Source: Pseudomonas asiatica (GTDB lineage: Bacteria > Pseudomonadota > Gammaproteobacteria > Pseudomonadales > Pseudomonadaceae). Taken from it: a DNA stretch of 64,000 bases. The notes below the pieces were generated by a model. The model ran no database searches and was not told the origin of the DNA. It saw only the letters and a list, made by a program, of their open reading frames with translations. Each line of letters opens with the position of its first letter. The stretch's first letter is position 1. The translations under genes were made by a program, and so were the position numbers. The stretch lies in contig NZ_CP157874.1 in the NCBI RefSeq assembly GCF_040214835.1, forward strand, positions 4,220,001 through 4,284,000. Reading direction: 5' to 3'. Positions 32,472 to 41,017 of this stretch are shown here, one piece after another.

Positions 32472-32484
32472 GCAGGAGGTGCAC

Positions 32485-33819
32485 TTGCGTTCACTGTTCT
32501 GGCGCATCCTGGCCAGTTTCTGGCTGGCCATCACCCTGGTTGCGGGCCTGTCGATCCTGCTGGGCCATATGCTCAACCAGGACGCCTGGATCCTCAGCCG
32601 CCACCCGGGCCTGAATACCCTGGCCAGCAAGTGGGCCAAGCATTACGAACAGGAAGGCCTGGCTTCGGCACAGCACTTCCTGGAACGGCGCAAGGACCGC
32701 TACAAGATCGACGTGCAGGTGCTCGACGACAGTGGCGAAGCCGTGGTGCCCGGCACCTTCCCGCGCCGTGCGGCGGCCTTCGAGGCACGCCAGCACAATG
32801 ACCAGCGGCGCCTGCCGTGGCGCCGGTTGACCGAGGAATACACCAGCCCCGACACCGGCGAGACGTACCTGCTGATCTACCGCATCCCCCACCCGGCGCT
32901 GGATGCCTGGCACCGCGAAAGCCTGTTGTGGCCGCTCAGTGCGCTGGGCATTGCCCTGGTGGTGCTGACCCTGTTCAGCCTGCTGGTGACCCTGTCCATC
33001 ACCCGCCCGCTCAGCCGCCTGCGCAGCGCCGTGCATGACCTGGGCCAGACCACCTACCAGCAGAACAGCCTGGCGCAGCTGGCGGCGCGGCGTGACGAGT
33101 TCGGCGTGCTGGCCAAGGACTTCAACAAGATGGGCGCGCGCCTGCAAAGCACCATCGGCAGCCAGCGCCAGTTGCTGCGCGATGTGTCCCACGAACTGCG
33201 CTCGCCGCTGGCCAGGCTGCGTATCGCCCTGGCCTTGGCCGAGCGCGCCGAGCCTGAGCAGCGTGAGGCGCTGTGGCCACGCCTGACCCGCGAATGCGAC
33301 CGCCTGGAAGACCTGATCAGCGAAATTCTCGCCCTGGCGCGGGTCGATGCCGAACAGGCCCATGCCGAGCCGGTCGACCTCAACGCCCTGCTCGGCAGCG
33401 TACGCAAGGACGCCCAGCTCAGTGCACCAGAGCAGGACGTGCGCCTGGAGGCACAGCCGGGGTTGACCTTGCAGGGTTGGCCAACGCTGATCGAGCGTGC
33501 CGTGGACAACCTGCTGCGCAACGCCCTGCGCTTCAACCCGCAGGGCCAGCCGATCGAAGTCAGCGCCGTGCGCGAGCAGGACCGTATCGTGATCAGCGTG
33601 CGTGACCATGGGCCGGGAGCGGCGGCGGAACACCTGGCGCAGCTGGGGGAACCGTTCTTCCGTGCGCCGGGGCAGGATGCGCCGGGGCATGGGCTGGGGC
33701 TGGCGATTGCACGCAAGGCGGCGGAGCGGCATGGTGGCAGCCTGGTGCTGGAGAACCATCCACAGGGGGGCTTTGTGGCGCGGCTGGAGTTGCCTGTGAC
33801 TGAAGCGACAGGCAGTTGA
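32485..33819 (+). CDS. cpxS: CpxS/CpxA-like sensor histidine kinase
   Basis: A 444-aa membrane kinase. I chose the TTG at 32485 because AGGAGGTG lies just upstream and the first membrane segment (LFWRILASFWLAITLVAGL) then begins properly. It has a periplasmic sensor (about 30-150), a second membrane segment (about 155-175), HAMP, phospho-acceptor His in DVSHELRSPLARLR (about 235), N-box VDNLLRNALRFNP, and G-boxes VRDHGPG and GHGLGLAI. Its partner is the CpxR-like regulator. Its last codons are echoed in the repeats downstream. Confidence 0.87.
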   Translation: MRSLFWRILASFWLAITLVAGLSILLGHMLNQDAWILSRHPGLNTLASKWAKHYEQEGLASAQHFLERRKDRYKIDVQVLDDSGEAVVPGTFPRRAAAFEARQHNDQRRLPWRRLTEEYTSPDTGETYLLIYRIPHPALDAWHRESLLWPLSALGIALVVLTLFSLLVTLSITRPLSRLRSAVHDLGQTTYQQNSLAQLAARRDEFGVLAKDFNKMGARLQSTIGSQRQLLRDVSHELRSPLARLRIALALAERAEPEQREALWPRLTRECDRLEDLISEILALARVDAEQAHAEPVDLNALLGSVRKDAQLSAPEQDVRLEAQPGLTLQGWPTLIERAVDNLLRNALRFNPQGQPIEVSAVREQDRIVISVRDHGPGAAAEHLAQLGEPFFRAPGQDAPGHGLGLAIARKAAERHGGSLVLENHPQGGFVARLELPVTEATGS

Positions 33820-34107
33820 TCTGATGTAAATGCTCCCGGCCTCTTCGCGGGTAAACCCGCTCCCACAGGTACCTGTGCAAGGCCTGAAATTTGCGCCACA
33901 CATGCGGGAGCGGCGGGCGGTTGATGTGCTGTAAAGGCACCCGCCCACTTCCACAGGTACTGTGCAAGGCCTGAATTTTGCGCCACACCTGTGGGAGCGA
34001 CAGGCGGTTGATGTGCTGTAAAGGCACCCGGCCTATTCCACAGGTACTGTGCAAGGCCTGAAATTTGCGCAACACCTGTGGGAGCGGGTTTACCCGCGAA
34101 AGGGCCG
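33805..34107. repeat. Decayed tandem array: REP pair with two 87-bp duplications
   Basis: Unit 1 begins in the last codons of the kinase gene and holds an intact REP. Units 2 (from about 33912) and 3 (from about 33999) are 87 bases long and about 93% identical to each other. They repeat the gene-end sequence (GGCGGTTGATGTGCTG) and lack the 18-base REP stem. The array ends with an intact inverted REP (about 34076-34107). It fills the 322-base gap before the nitroreductase gene. Confidence 0.85.
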
Positions 34108-34141
34108 GATGCCTTGATACGGCAATCAGCCCAAGGCCGCG

Positions 34142-34699
34142 TTACTCGCCCCAGGCACTGACGAAATCTGCAGTTTCCAGAGTCGGCGCGGTGCGCGGCT
34201 CGGTCAACGGCGTACCCACATACAGATACCCGATCAGCTCCTCGTTCGCGGCCAGCCCCAGGCCCTTGTGCACATGGGCATCGAAAGCCATGTCCCCGGT
34301 GCGCCACACCGCACCGATACCTTGCGCATGCGCCGCAATCAGGATGCCGTGCGCCGCACAGCCTGCCGCCAGCCGCTGCTCGGACTTGGGCACCTTGAAG
34401 TGGTCCTGCAGCTTGGCAACGACCACGATCAGAAACGGCGCCCGCAGGGGCATGGCGCGGGCCTTGTCCAGGGCAGCCTGGCTGGCATCCCCCTTGTGCT
34501 GCAGCGCTTCGGCGAACAGCTCACCCAGCTTCTCGCGGCCCTGGCCTTCGATGGTGAGAAAGCGCCACGGCCGCAGCTGGCCGTGGTCCGGGGCGCGCAG
34601 GGCGGCCTGGAACAGCGCCTCGCGCTGGGCGGCATTGGGCGCCGGGTCGGTCAGGCGTGGCACGGAAACACGGTTGAGCAATGCGTCGAGAGCCTCCAT
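34142..34699 (-). CDS. YdjA-like NAD(P)H nitroreductase
   Basis: FMN-dependent nitroreductase-family protein of 185 aa, the short YdjA type. It starts MEALDALLNRVSVPRLTDPAP and has RAPDHGQLRPWRFLTIEG near residue 35 (FMN phosphate contacts) and GIGAVWRTGDMAFD. It is cytosolic and a likely dimer that reduces nitro or other electrophilic substrates; the physiological substrate is unknown. It is convergent with cpxS and divergent from trkH (102-base gap). Confidence 0.88.
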   Translation of the reverse strand: MEALDALLNRVSVPRLTDPAPNAAQREALFQAALRAPDHGQLRPWRFLTIEGQGREKLGELFAEALQHKGDASQAALDKARAMPLRAPFLIVVVAKLQDHFKVPKSEQRLAAGCAAHGILIAAHAQGIGAVWRTGDMAFDAHVHKGLGLAANEELIGYLYVGTPLTEPRTAPTLETADFVSAWGE

Positions 34700-34801
34700 C
34701 GGCTACCCTCCTGGCAGGTAAATGTGCCGCCATTCTAGCGTTTACATCACCAGACCCATAGGTAGAATGGCGCCCTTCCGTTTCGAGTCAGAGCAGATCA
34801 C

Positions 34802-36256
34802 ATGGCGTTGCCGACCTTAAGGATCATTGGTTTCATCATCGGCATCTTCCTGATTACCCTCGCCGTCAGCATGGCCGTGCCCATGGCGACCCTGGTGATC
34901 TTCGAACGCACCCGTGACATGCCGTCGTTCCTCTGGTCGAGCCTGATCACCTTCATCGCCGGCCTGGCCCTGGTGCTCCAGGGCCGCCCCGAGCATGTGC
35001 ACCTGCGCCCGCGCGACATGTACCTGCTGACCGTCAGCAGCTGGCTGGTGGTGTGCGTGTTCGCCGCCCTGCCGTTCCTGCTGACCCAGCACATCAGCTA
35101 TACCGACGCCTTCTTCGAAAGCATGTCGGGCATCACCGCCACCGGCGCCACGGTGCTCAGCGGGCTGGACAACATGTCACCGGGCATCCTGATGTGGCGC
35201 TCGATGCTGCACTGGCTCGGCGGCATCGGCTTCATCGGCATGGCGGTAGCGATCCTGCCGCTGCTGCGCATCGGTGGCATGCGCCTGTTCCAGACCGAAT
35301 CGTCCGACCGCTCGGAGAAGGTCATGCCGCGCTCGCACATGGTCGCCAAGTCGATCGTGGGGGTATACGTCGGCTTCTCGATCCTGGGCGCGCTGGGCTT
35401 CTGGTGGGCCGGCATGAGCCCGTTCGATGCGATCAACCACGCCATGTCGGCGATTTCCACTGGCGGGTTTTCCACCTCCGACCAGTCGCTGGCCAAGTGG
35501 GATATCCCGGCCGTGCACTGGGTCGCGGTGGTGGTGATGATCCTCGGCAGCCTGCCCTTCACCCTTTACGTGGCGACCCTGCGCGGCAACCGCAAGGCAC
35601 TGATCCGCGACCAGCAGGTGCAGGGTTTGCTGGGCATGCTGGTGGTCACCTGGCTGGTGCTTGGCACCTGGTACTGGGCCACCACCAACCTGCACTGGCT
35701 CGACGCCCTGCGCCACGTGGCGCTGAACGTGACTTCGGTGGTCACCACCACCGGCTTCGCCCTGGGTGACTACAGCCTGTGGGGCAACTTCTCGCTGATG
35801 CTGTTCTTCTACCTGGGCTTCGTCGGTGGCTGCTCCGGCTCGACGGCAGGTGGCATCAAGATCTTCCGCTTCCAGGTCGCCTACATCCTGCTCAAGGCCA
35901 GCCTCAACCAGCTGATCCACCCACGCGCGGTGATCAAGCAGAAGTACAACGGCCACCGCCTCGACGAAGAAATCGTGCGTTCGATCCTGACCTTCTCGTT
36001 CTTCTTCGCCATCACCATCTGCGTCATGGCGCTGCTGCTGTCGTTGCTTGGCGTGGACTGGATGACCGCCCTGACCGGCGCTGCCGGCACGGTCTCGGGT
36101 GTGGGCCCGGGCCTGGGTGAAGTGATCGGCCCGTCGGGCAACTACGCCACGCTGCCGGACGCTGCCAAGTGGATTCTTGCCAGCGGCATGCTGCTCGGCC
36201 GATTGGAAATCATCACCGTGCTAGTGTTGTGCATGCCGGCGTTCTGGCGTCACTGA
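34802..36256 (+). CDS. trkH: Trk potassium uptake channel subunit TrkH
   Basis: K+-translocating membrane subunit of 484 aa. The four pore-loop filter segments are visible: ITATGATVL (about 103), STGGFST, VTTTGFALG and VSGVGPGLGE. It works with the cytosolic TrkA gating ring, not in the window. The last 44 bases (36213-36256) overlap the 3' end of the convergent AraC-family gene, yet the C-terminus (LEIITVLVLCMPAFWRH) is normal for TrkH. Confidence 0.95.
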   Translation: MALPTLRIIGFIIGIFLITLAVSMAVPMATLVIFERTRDMPSFLWSSLITFIAGLALVLQGRPEHVHLRPRDMYLLTVSSWLVVCVFAALPFLLTQHISYTDAFFESMSGITATGATVLSGLDNMSPGILMWRSMLHWLGGIGFIGMAVAILPLLRIGGMRLFQTESSDRSEKVMPRSHMVAKSIVGVYVGFSILGALGFWWAGMSPFDAINHAMSAISTGGFSTSDQSLAKWDIPAVHWVAVVVMILGSLPFTLYVATLRGNRKALIRDQQVQGLLGMLVVTWLVLGTWYWATTNLHWLDALRHVALNVTSVVTTTGFALGDYSLWGNFSLMLFFYLGFVGGCSGSTAGGIKIFRFQVAYILLKASLNQLIHPRAVIKQKYNGHRLDEEIVRSILTFSFFFAITICVMALLLSLLGVDWMTALTGAAGTVSGVGPGLGEVIGPSGNYATLPDAAKWILASGMLLGRLEIITVLVLCMPAFWRH

Positions 36257-37283
36257 CCACCTCGGGCTCGGCACCCAGGCGGGCGCGGTACTCACTGGGC
36301 GTGGCATGGAACCAGCGGCGGAACGCCCGGTAGAAGTTGCTGGGGTCGGCAAAACCCAGCAGGTAGGCGGTTTCCAGCAGGGTCATGCCTGGCTGCGCCA
36401 GGTACTGTTCGGCCAGTTCGCGGCGGGTATCGTCGAGCAGGGTCTGGAAGCTGGTACCTTCTTCCTGCAGCCGCCGCTGCAAGGTGCGCTGCGACAGGTG
36501 CAGGGCCTGGGCCAGGGTTTCGCGCTTGGGCTCGCCCTGCGGCAGGATGCGGCACAGTACCTGGCGCACGCGGTGGGTGACCCGGCTTTCCGAGAAACGC
36601 GCCAGGTATTCGCCGGCAAAGCGGTCATGCAGGATGGCCATGGCTTCGTTGGCGGTGGGCAGCGGCGCCTCCATGTCGGCGCGCTCGAACACCAGCGCAT
36701 CGTGCGGTGCCCCGAACACCAGCGGCGAATGGAACGCCACCTTGTACGGTTCGATATTCTTTGGCTGCGGCCCCTGCACCAGCACCCGGCGCGGTTGCAC
36801 CGGCCGACCGCTGAGCCAGCTGCACAGCGCCAGCGCGCAGGCCAGCGATGCCTCGGCACTGTGCCGGGTCGGTGGCAGATGGTCGCCGTGTACGGTCAGG
36901 ATCAGCGAATAACCCTCGGGGCCGAGGACGAAGCTGAGGTCGGAGCTTTCGGCGATGATGCGCTGGTAACGCACCAGGCGTTCGAAGCCTTCGGCCAGGG
37001 TGCGGCTGGACATCAACGCATAGCCCACCACATGGAACGACGCCGGGCGCACCACCCGCGCCATGTTCAGGCCTATGGCCTCGTTGCCCGACAGTTCCAC
37101 CGCCAGTTGCCACAACCGGGTCATGGAGTCCTGGGTGAAGCGCGCGTCGGGGTCGTCGAGGGCAGCGAAATCCAGCCCCAGCTGCTTGAACATGGCCCGG
37201 CAGTCCAGCCCTTCCAGTTCGAGTGCCTTCACGATCCCTGATGCCCAGCTGGCCGACGTGGTTCTTTCGCTCATGACAGGCAT
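36213..37283 (-). CDS. AraC-family regulator with arabinose-binding-like N-domain
   Basis: A 356-aa protein with an N-terminal ligand domain of the OruR/arabinose_bd type (about 20-210) and a C-terminal AraC domain (about 245-340). The latter shows LAQALHLSQRTLQRRLQEEGTSF (in part) and TAYLLGFADPSNFYRAFRRW. Start MPVMSERTTSASW; a start at the second Met is also possible. Its 3' end overlaps trkH by 44 bases on the opposite strand. It is divergent from the Mpo1-like gene. Target genes are unknown. Confidence 0.85.
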   Translation of the reverse strand: MPVMSERTTSASWASGIVKALELEGLDCRAMFKQLGLDFAALDDPDARFTQDSMTRLWQLAVELSGNEAIGLNMARVVRPASFHVVGYALMSSRTLAEGFERLVRYQRIIAESSDLSFVLGPEGYSLILTVHGDHLPPTRHSAEASLACALALCSWLSGRPVQPRRVLVQGPQPKNIEPYKVAFHSPLVFGAPHDALVFERADMEAPLPTANEAMAILHDRFAGEYLARFSESRVTHRVRQVLCRILPQGEPKRETLAQALHLSQRTLQRRLQEEGTSFQTLLDDTRRELAEQYLAQPGMTLLETAYLLGFADPSNFYRAFRRWFHATPSEYRARLGAEPEVVSDARTPACTTLAR

Positions 37284-37426
37284 TTATGCTGACCGCTCCT
37301 GCGGTGAACCCCAAGGATATTCAATTGGCGCCTATTGTCACTGATAGGCCTCGCCAGTCACTCTAGACTCGAATCAGGCTCCACGCCGTGCATCTTGTCC
37401 AGAAGTATTAATCCCGGAGCACTGTC

Positions 37427-37738
37427 ATGAACCGCACAGCGCAGTTTCGCAGTTTTGCCGAGTTCTACCCTTACTACCTGGGGGAGCACAGCAACCCCAC
37501 CTGCCGCCGCCTGCACTTCGTCGGCACCAGCCTGGTGATAGCCCTGCTGGCCTATATCATCGGCAGTGGCAAATGGTTGTTGCTGCTGGCCTTGCCCGTG
37601 TTCGGCTACGGCTTTGCCTGGGTCGGCCATTTCTTTTTCGAAAAGAACCGGCCTGCGACCTTTACCCATCCGCTGTATAGCCTGATCGGGGATTTCGTGA
37701 TGTTCAGGGATATCCTGCTGGGCAAGATCAGCCTGTAG
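37427..37738 (+). CDS. Mpo1-like (DUF962) membrane protein
   Basis: A 103-aa protein with two or three hydrophobic segments (LVIALLAYIIGSGKWLLLLAL, in part). It has the His-containing motifs YYLGEHSNPTCRRLHFVG and HFFFEKNRPATFTHP of the Mpo1/YGL010w family. Yeast Mpo1 is an iron-dependent dioxygenase that alpha-oxidises 2-hydroxy fatty acids. A similar lipid role is only inferred here. It is divergent from the AraC-type regulator. Confidence 0.82.
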   Translation: MNRTAQFRSFAEFYPYYLGEHSNPTCRRLHFVGTSLVIALLAYIIGSGKWLLLLALPVFGYGFAWVGHFFFEKNRPATFTHPLYSLIGDFVMFRDILLGKISL

Positions 37739-37743
37739 ATTTT

Positions 37744-37865
37744 TTGGGGCCGCTTTGCGGCCCATCGCGACACAAGGCCGCTCCTACAAGGTCCGCGTAA
37801 ATTCCGAGCTTACGCGGTCGTTGTAGGAGCGGCCTTGTGTCGCGAAAGGGCTGCAAGGCAGCCCC
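37744..37865. repeat. Family B inverted repeat pair
   Basis: GGGGCCGCTTTGCGGCCC and the GACACAAGGCCGCTCCTACA arm, then its inverted arm, between the convergent Mpo1-like and LpxH-like genes. Confidence 0.85.
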
Positions 37866-37880
37866 CTTGGCCCTCAACCC

Positions 37881-38693
37881 CTACGCCGGTTCGCGCACCG
37901 CCGCCGCTGCCTGCGCTTCACGCGCCTGCGCCTCCGCCAGCCGATACAGCTCGATCGTGCCATCCCAATGCTCGATCAGCGCCGTGCACGACTCCACCCA
38001 ATCCCCGCAATTGAGGTACTCCACCTCCCCCACCTGGCGAATCTCGGCATGGTGGATATGCCCACACACCACCCCATGAAAACCGCGGCGGGTGCACTCG
38101 TGGGCAATGGCATCCTCGAAGTCGCTGATGAAGTTCACCGCGCCTTTGACCTTGTGCTTCAGGTACGCCGAGAGTGACCAATAGCCGTATCCATAGCGGG
38201 CACGCCAGTGGTTGAGCCAGCGGTTGAGCACCAGGGTGAACTCGTAGGCACGGTCACCGAGGAACGCCAGCCAGCGGTGGTAACGGGTAATCACGTCGAA
38301 CTGGTCGCCATGGATCACCAGCAGGCGGCGGCCATCGGCAGTCAGATGCTCGGCCTCGTCCACCAGCTGGATGTTGCCGAGCATCAGCTTGGAGTAACGG
38401 CGCAGGAATTCGTCATGGTTGCCGGTGACGTAGATCACCTCGGTGCCGCGCTTGCTCATGGTCAGCAGGCGGCGGATCACGTTGGTATGGGCTTGAGGCC
38501 AATAGATTCCGCCGCGCAGCTTCCAGCCATCGATGATATCGCCCACCAGGTAGATGCGGTCGACCTGGTAGCCCTTGAGGAACTGCGACAGGTGTTCGGC
38601 CTGGCAGTCGCGGGTGCCCAGATGCACATCGGAGATCCACAGGGTACGCACGCGTTGCTTGCGCGAGGGACGGGACAGTTCGGCATGGGTCAT
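37881..38693 (-). CDS. LpxH-like UDP-2,3-diacylglucosamine diphosphatase family phosphoesterase
   Basis: Calcineurin-like metallophosphoesterase, 270 aa from ATG 38693 (MTHAELSRPSRKQRVRTL). Metal motifs in order are SDVHLGTRD, GDIIDGW, GNHDEFL, HGDQFD and GHIHHAEI. This set is that of LpxH-like enzymes of lipid A synthesis. The protein is longer than canonical LpxH (about 240 aa), and fluorescent pseudomonads also carry a separate LpxH, so this may be a paralog with another envelope role. Confidence 0.8.
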   Translation of the reverse strand: MTHAELSRPSRKQRVRTLWISDVHLGTRDCQAEHLSQFLKGYQVDRIYLVGDIIDGWKLRGGIYWPQAHTNVIRRLLTMSKRGTEVIYVTGNHDEFLRRYSKLMLGNIQLVDEAEHLTADGRRLLVIHGDQFDVITRYHRWLAFLGDRAYEFTLVLNRWLNHWRARYGYGYWSLSAYLKHKVKGAVNFISDFEDAIAHECTRRGFHGVVCGHIHHAEIRQVGEVEYLNCGDWVESCTALIEHWDGTIELYRLAEAQAREAQAAAAVREPA

Positions 38694-38824
38694 GGGCAGG
38701 CTCCGGCGCAGTTTGCTGGAGACTGGCAGGCGCGGATGACAGCGCAGTGGCAAAACCGTTACGAGTGATGGACTGCAGGGAATGAGGCACAATGCGGTTC
38801 TGCCCTGCGAGGACGACTCTCCCC

Positions 38825-39592
38825 ATGACCGCCGGCCCGATCCTCTCGCTGCGCCATTACCGCGACAGCCTGATCGCCCACAGCCACGAACACCCGCAAC
38901 TGGTGTTCGGCCTGCGCGGTCGCCTGGAGTTCGAGGTGCAGGGGCATGGCGCCGGGATCGATCGACAGGGGCTGATCGTGGTACCGGCGGGCGCCCATCA
39001 CACCTGCACCAGCGATGGCGGCAGCGATTGCCTGGTGCTGGATGTACCAGGGGACCACTGGTTGCGCGAGCAACTGGGCGAACATGCCGATGCCAGCCGC
39101 CGCCTGCTCGACCGCCCCGCCGCCCTGGGCCTGGACGAGCGCCAGCAGCAATTGGTGGACTGGCTGGCGACCAGCCCCATGCACGACCCGCTGATTGCCC
39201 GGCAAGGGGCAGCGCTGCTGCTGGCCAGCCTCAACCCCACGGCAGCAGCCAGCGTCGCAGCCAGCCAGCGCCTGCCCTATGGCGCCTTCGATGCGCATAT
39301 CGAGCGGCATGCCGCCTACCCGCTGCAAGTGGCTGACCTGGCGCGCATCGCCGGGTTGTCCAGTGCCCGCCTGCATGCGCGCTTCACCGCAGAATGCGGG
39401 ATGACGCCGATGGACTACATTCGCCAGCGGCGCTTGCTCAAGGCGCGGCGGCTGGTGATGCAGACCTTGCTACCGATGGGGGAGATTGCGGCGCAGGTGG
39501 GGTACAGCTCGCAGAGTGCGTTTTCGGCGGCGATGTTGCGGGCGTTCGGGTGTACGCCGTTGGCTTTGCGGCGAGAGTCTGGCGACAATTGA
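38825..39592 (+). CDS. AraC-family regulator with cupin N-domain
   Basis: A 255-aa protein from ATG 38825 (MTAGPILSLRHYRDSLIAHS), with AGGACG upstream. It has an N-terminal cupin-like sensing domain with HSHEHPQLVFGLRGRLEF (about 20-37). The C-terminal AraC domain (about 160-250) shows VADLARIAGLSSARLHARFT and VGYSSQSAFSAAMLRAFG. It lies upstream of a DMT exporter on the same strand, separated by a REP pair, and probably regulates it. Confidence 0.87.
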   Translation: MTAGPILSLRHYRDSLIAHSHEHPQLVFGLRGRLEFEVQGHGAGIDRQGLIVVPAGAHHTCTSDGGSDCLVLDVPGDHWLREQLGEHADASRRLLDRPAALGLDERQQQLVDWLATSPMHDPLIARQGAALLLASLNPTAAASVAASQRLPYGAFDAHIERHAAYPLQVADLARIAGLSSARLHARFTAECGMTPMDYIRQRRLLKARRLVMQTLLPMGEIAAQVGYSSQSAFSAAMLRAFGCTPLALRRESGDN

Positions 39593-39641
39593 CGCCAGTC
39601 TTGCGACAGACCGCCTTTGCCTGTGCCTATACACTTTGCCT

Positions 39642-39745
39642 GTGCCGGCCCTTTCGCGGGTAAACCCGCTCCCACAGGTACTGCGCAGGCTTCAAAAGCG
39701 GTGCAGTAACTGTGGGAGCGGGCATGCCCGCGAAGAGGCCGGCAC
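39642..39745. repeat. Inverted REP pair
   Basis: REP copies at about 39642-39679 and 39710-39745 lie in opposite orientation, between the AraC-type regulator and the downstream DMT transporter gene. Confidence 0.88.
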
Positions 39746-39776
39746 AGCCAGTAGAGATCTTGAGCAAGGACCACCC

Positions 39777-40667
39777 ATGAACCACCGCACCGCCCTCGGC
39801 GCCCTGCACATCGGCGCGCTGTTCTTCGGCCTCACCGGCGTTTTCGGCAAACTGGCCGCCAGCGCCAGCCCGGCGATCATCGTCTTCGGCCGCGCCGCCT
39901 TCGCCGTGCTCGCCCTGGCCCTGTTCGCCAGCCTGACCGGGCCGGGCTGGCAACGCCTGAGCGGCCAGGACGCCCGTCGCCTGCTGCTCGGCGGCGTGCT
40001 GCTGGCCGGGCACTGGGTCAGTTTCTTCATCGCGGTAAAGGTCGCCGGCGTGGCCATCGCCACCCTCGGCTTCGCCAGCTTCCCGGCCTTTACCGTGATC
40101 CTCGAAGGCCTGCTGTTCCGCGAACGCATCCGCCGCAACGAGGCTTTGCTGGTGTTGCTGGTCAGCATCGGCCTGGTACTGGTCACACCGGCATTCGACC
40201 TGGCCAGTGAAGCCACCGGCGGCCTGCTCTGGTCATTGCTGTCGGGGCTGCTGTTCTCCCTGCTGTCACTCACCAACCGCGCCGGCTCCGGCCGTCTGCC
40301 TGCAGTGCAGGCGGCGCTGTGGCAGAACCTGGTGGTGGGCTTGTGCCTGCTGCCGTTCGCGGCACCGGACCTGGCCGGCGTAGCCACCATGGACTGGCTG
40401 TGGATCGCCCTGCTCGGCATCTTCTGCACCGGCGTGGCGCACAGCCTGTTCGTCGCCAGCCTGTCGGTGATCAAGGCGCGCACCGCCGCCGTGGTGTTCG
40501 GCATGGAACCGGTCTACGGCATTGCCGTGGCCTGGGTGGTGTTCGCCGAAACCCCGACCCTGCGCATGCTGCTGGGCGGCGCGCTGATCATCTTCGCCAT
40601 CGTGCTGTCCAGCCGCCTGGCCGCCGAGCAACCGCCCAAGCAGCGGCCGCTGGCCGAGGGCGCCTGA
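39777..40667 (+). CDS. EamA-family DMT transporter
   Basis: A 296-aa inner membrane protein with ten hydrophobic segments in two EamA repeats, start ATG 39777 (MNHRTALGALHIGALFFGL). The repeats are FGLTGVFGKLAASASPAIIVFGRAAFA (in part) and SVIKARTAAVVFGMEPVYGIAVAW (in part). It is probably a metabolite exporter with unknown substrate. Its stop is one base from the convergent SelW-like gene. Confidence 0.86.
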   Translation: MNHRTALGALHIGALFFGLTGVFGKLAASASPAIIVFGRAAFAVLALALFASLTGPGWQRLSGQDARRLLLGGVLLAGHWVSFFIAVKVAGVAIATLGFASFPAFTVILEGLLFRERIRRNEALLVLLVSIGLVLVTPAFDLASEATGGLLWSLLSGLLFSLLSLTNRAGSGRLPAVQAALWQNLVVGLCLLPFAAPDLAGVATMDWLWIALLGIFCTGVAHSLFVASLSVIKARTAAVVFGMEPVYGIAVAWVVFAETPTLRMLLGGALIIFAIVLSSRLAAEQPPKQRPLAEGA

Positions 40668-40668
40668 T

Positions 40669-40950
40669 TCAGCGGTCGTTGTGGCCCAGGTCACGCTGCG
40701 GGTCGATCTGGTCGCGCACCCGCTGCTTCAGCACCTTGGCCTCGGGGAAACCACCGTCGGCCTTGCGCTCCCAGATCTGCACGCCATTGCAGGTGATGCG
40801 GAAGATACCGCCGGTGCCAGGCTCCAGGGCCACCCGGCCAAGGTCGTCGGTGAAGGTGCTGAGCAGTTCCTGGGCCAGCCAGGCGGCACGCAGCAGCCAT
40901 TGGCACTGGGTGCAATACGTGATGACGATTTCCGGTTTGCTGTCGGCCAT
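40669..40950 (-). CDS. SelW/Rdx-family thioredoxin-like protein
   Basis: A 93-aa protein of the SelT/SelW/SelH family. It has the redox motif YCTQCQW (CxxC, about residues 12-18), with Cys in place of selenocysteine, and the family GTGGIFRITCNGVQIWERK (about 45-63) and DGGFPEAKVLKQRVRD segments. It is presumed to be a small cytosolic redox protein. It is divergent from plpD with a 67-base gap. Confidence 0.9.
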   Translation of the reverse strand: MADSKPEIVITYCTQCQWLLRAAWLAQELLSTFTDDLGRVALEPGTGGIFRITCNGVQIWERKADGGFPEAKVLKQRVRDQIDPQRDLGHNDR

Positions 40951-41017
40951 GGTGAGGCATCTCCAGGTGAGGGGCCGCTTATACTAGCGGTCTTTAGCCC
41001 ACGGTTTGAGACTCACG

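Noticed and set aside
33805..34107. Regularly spaced repeats that could suggest a CRISPR array
   Set aside because: The repeated unit includes the whole 87 bases with no unique spacers, and it consists of REP and gene-end sequence. There are no cas genes in the window.
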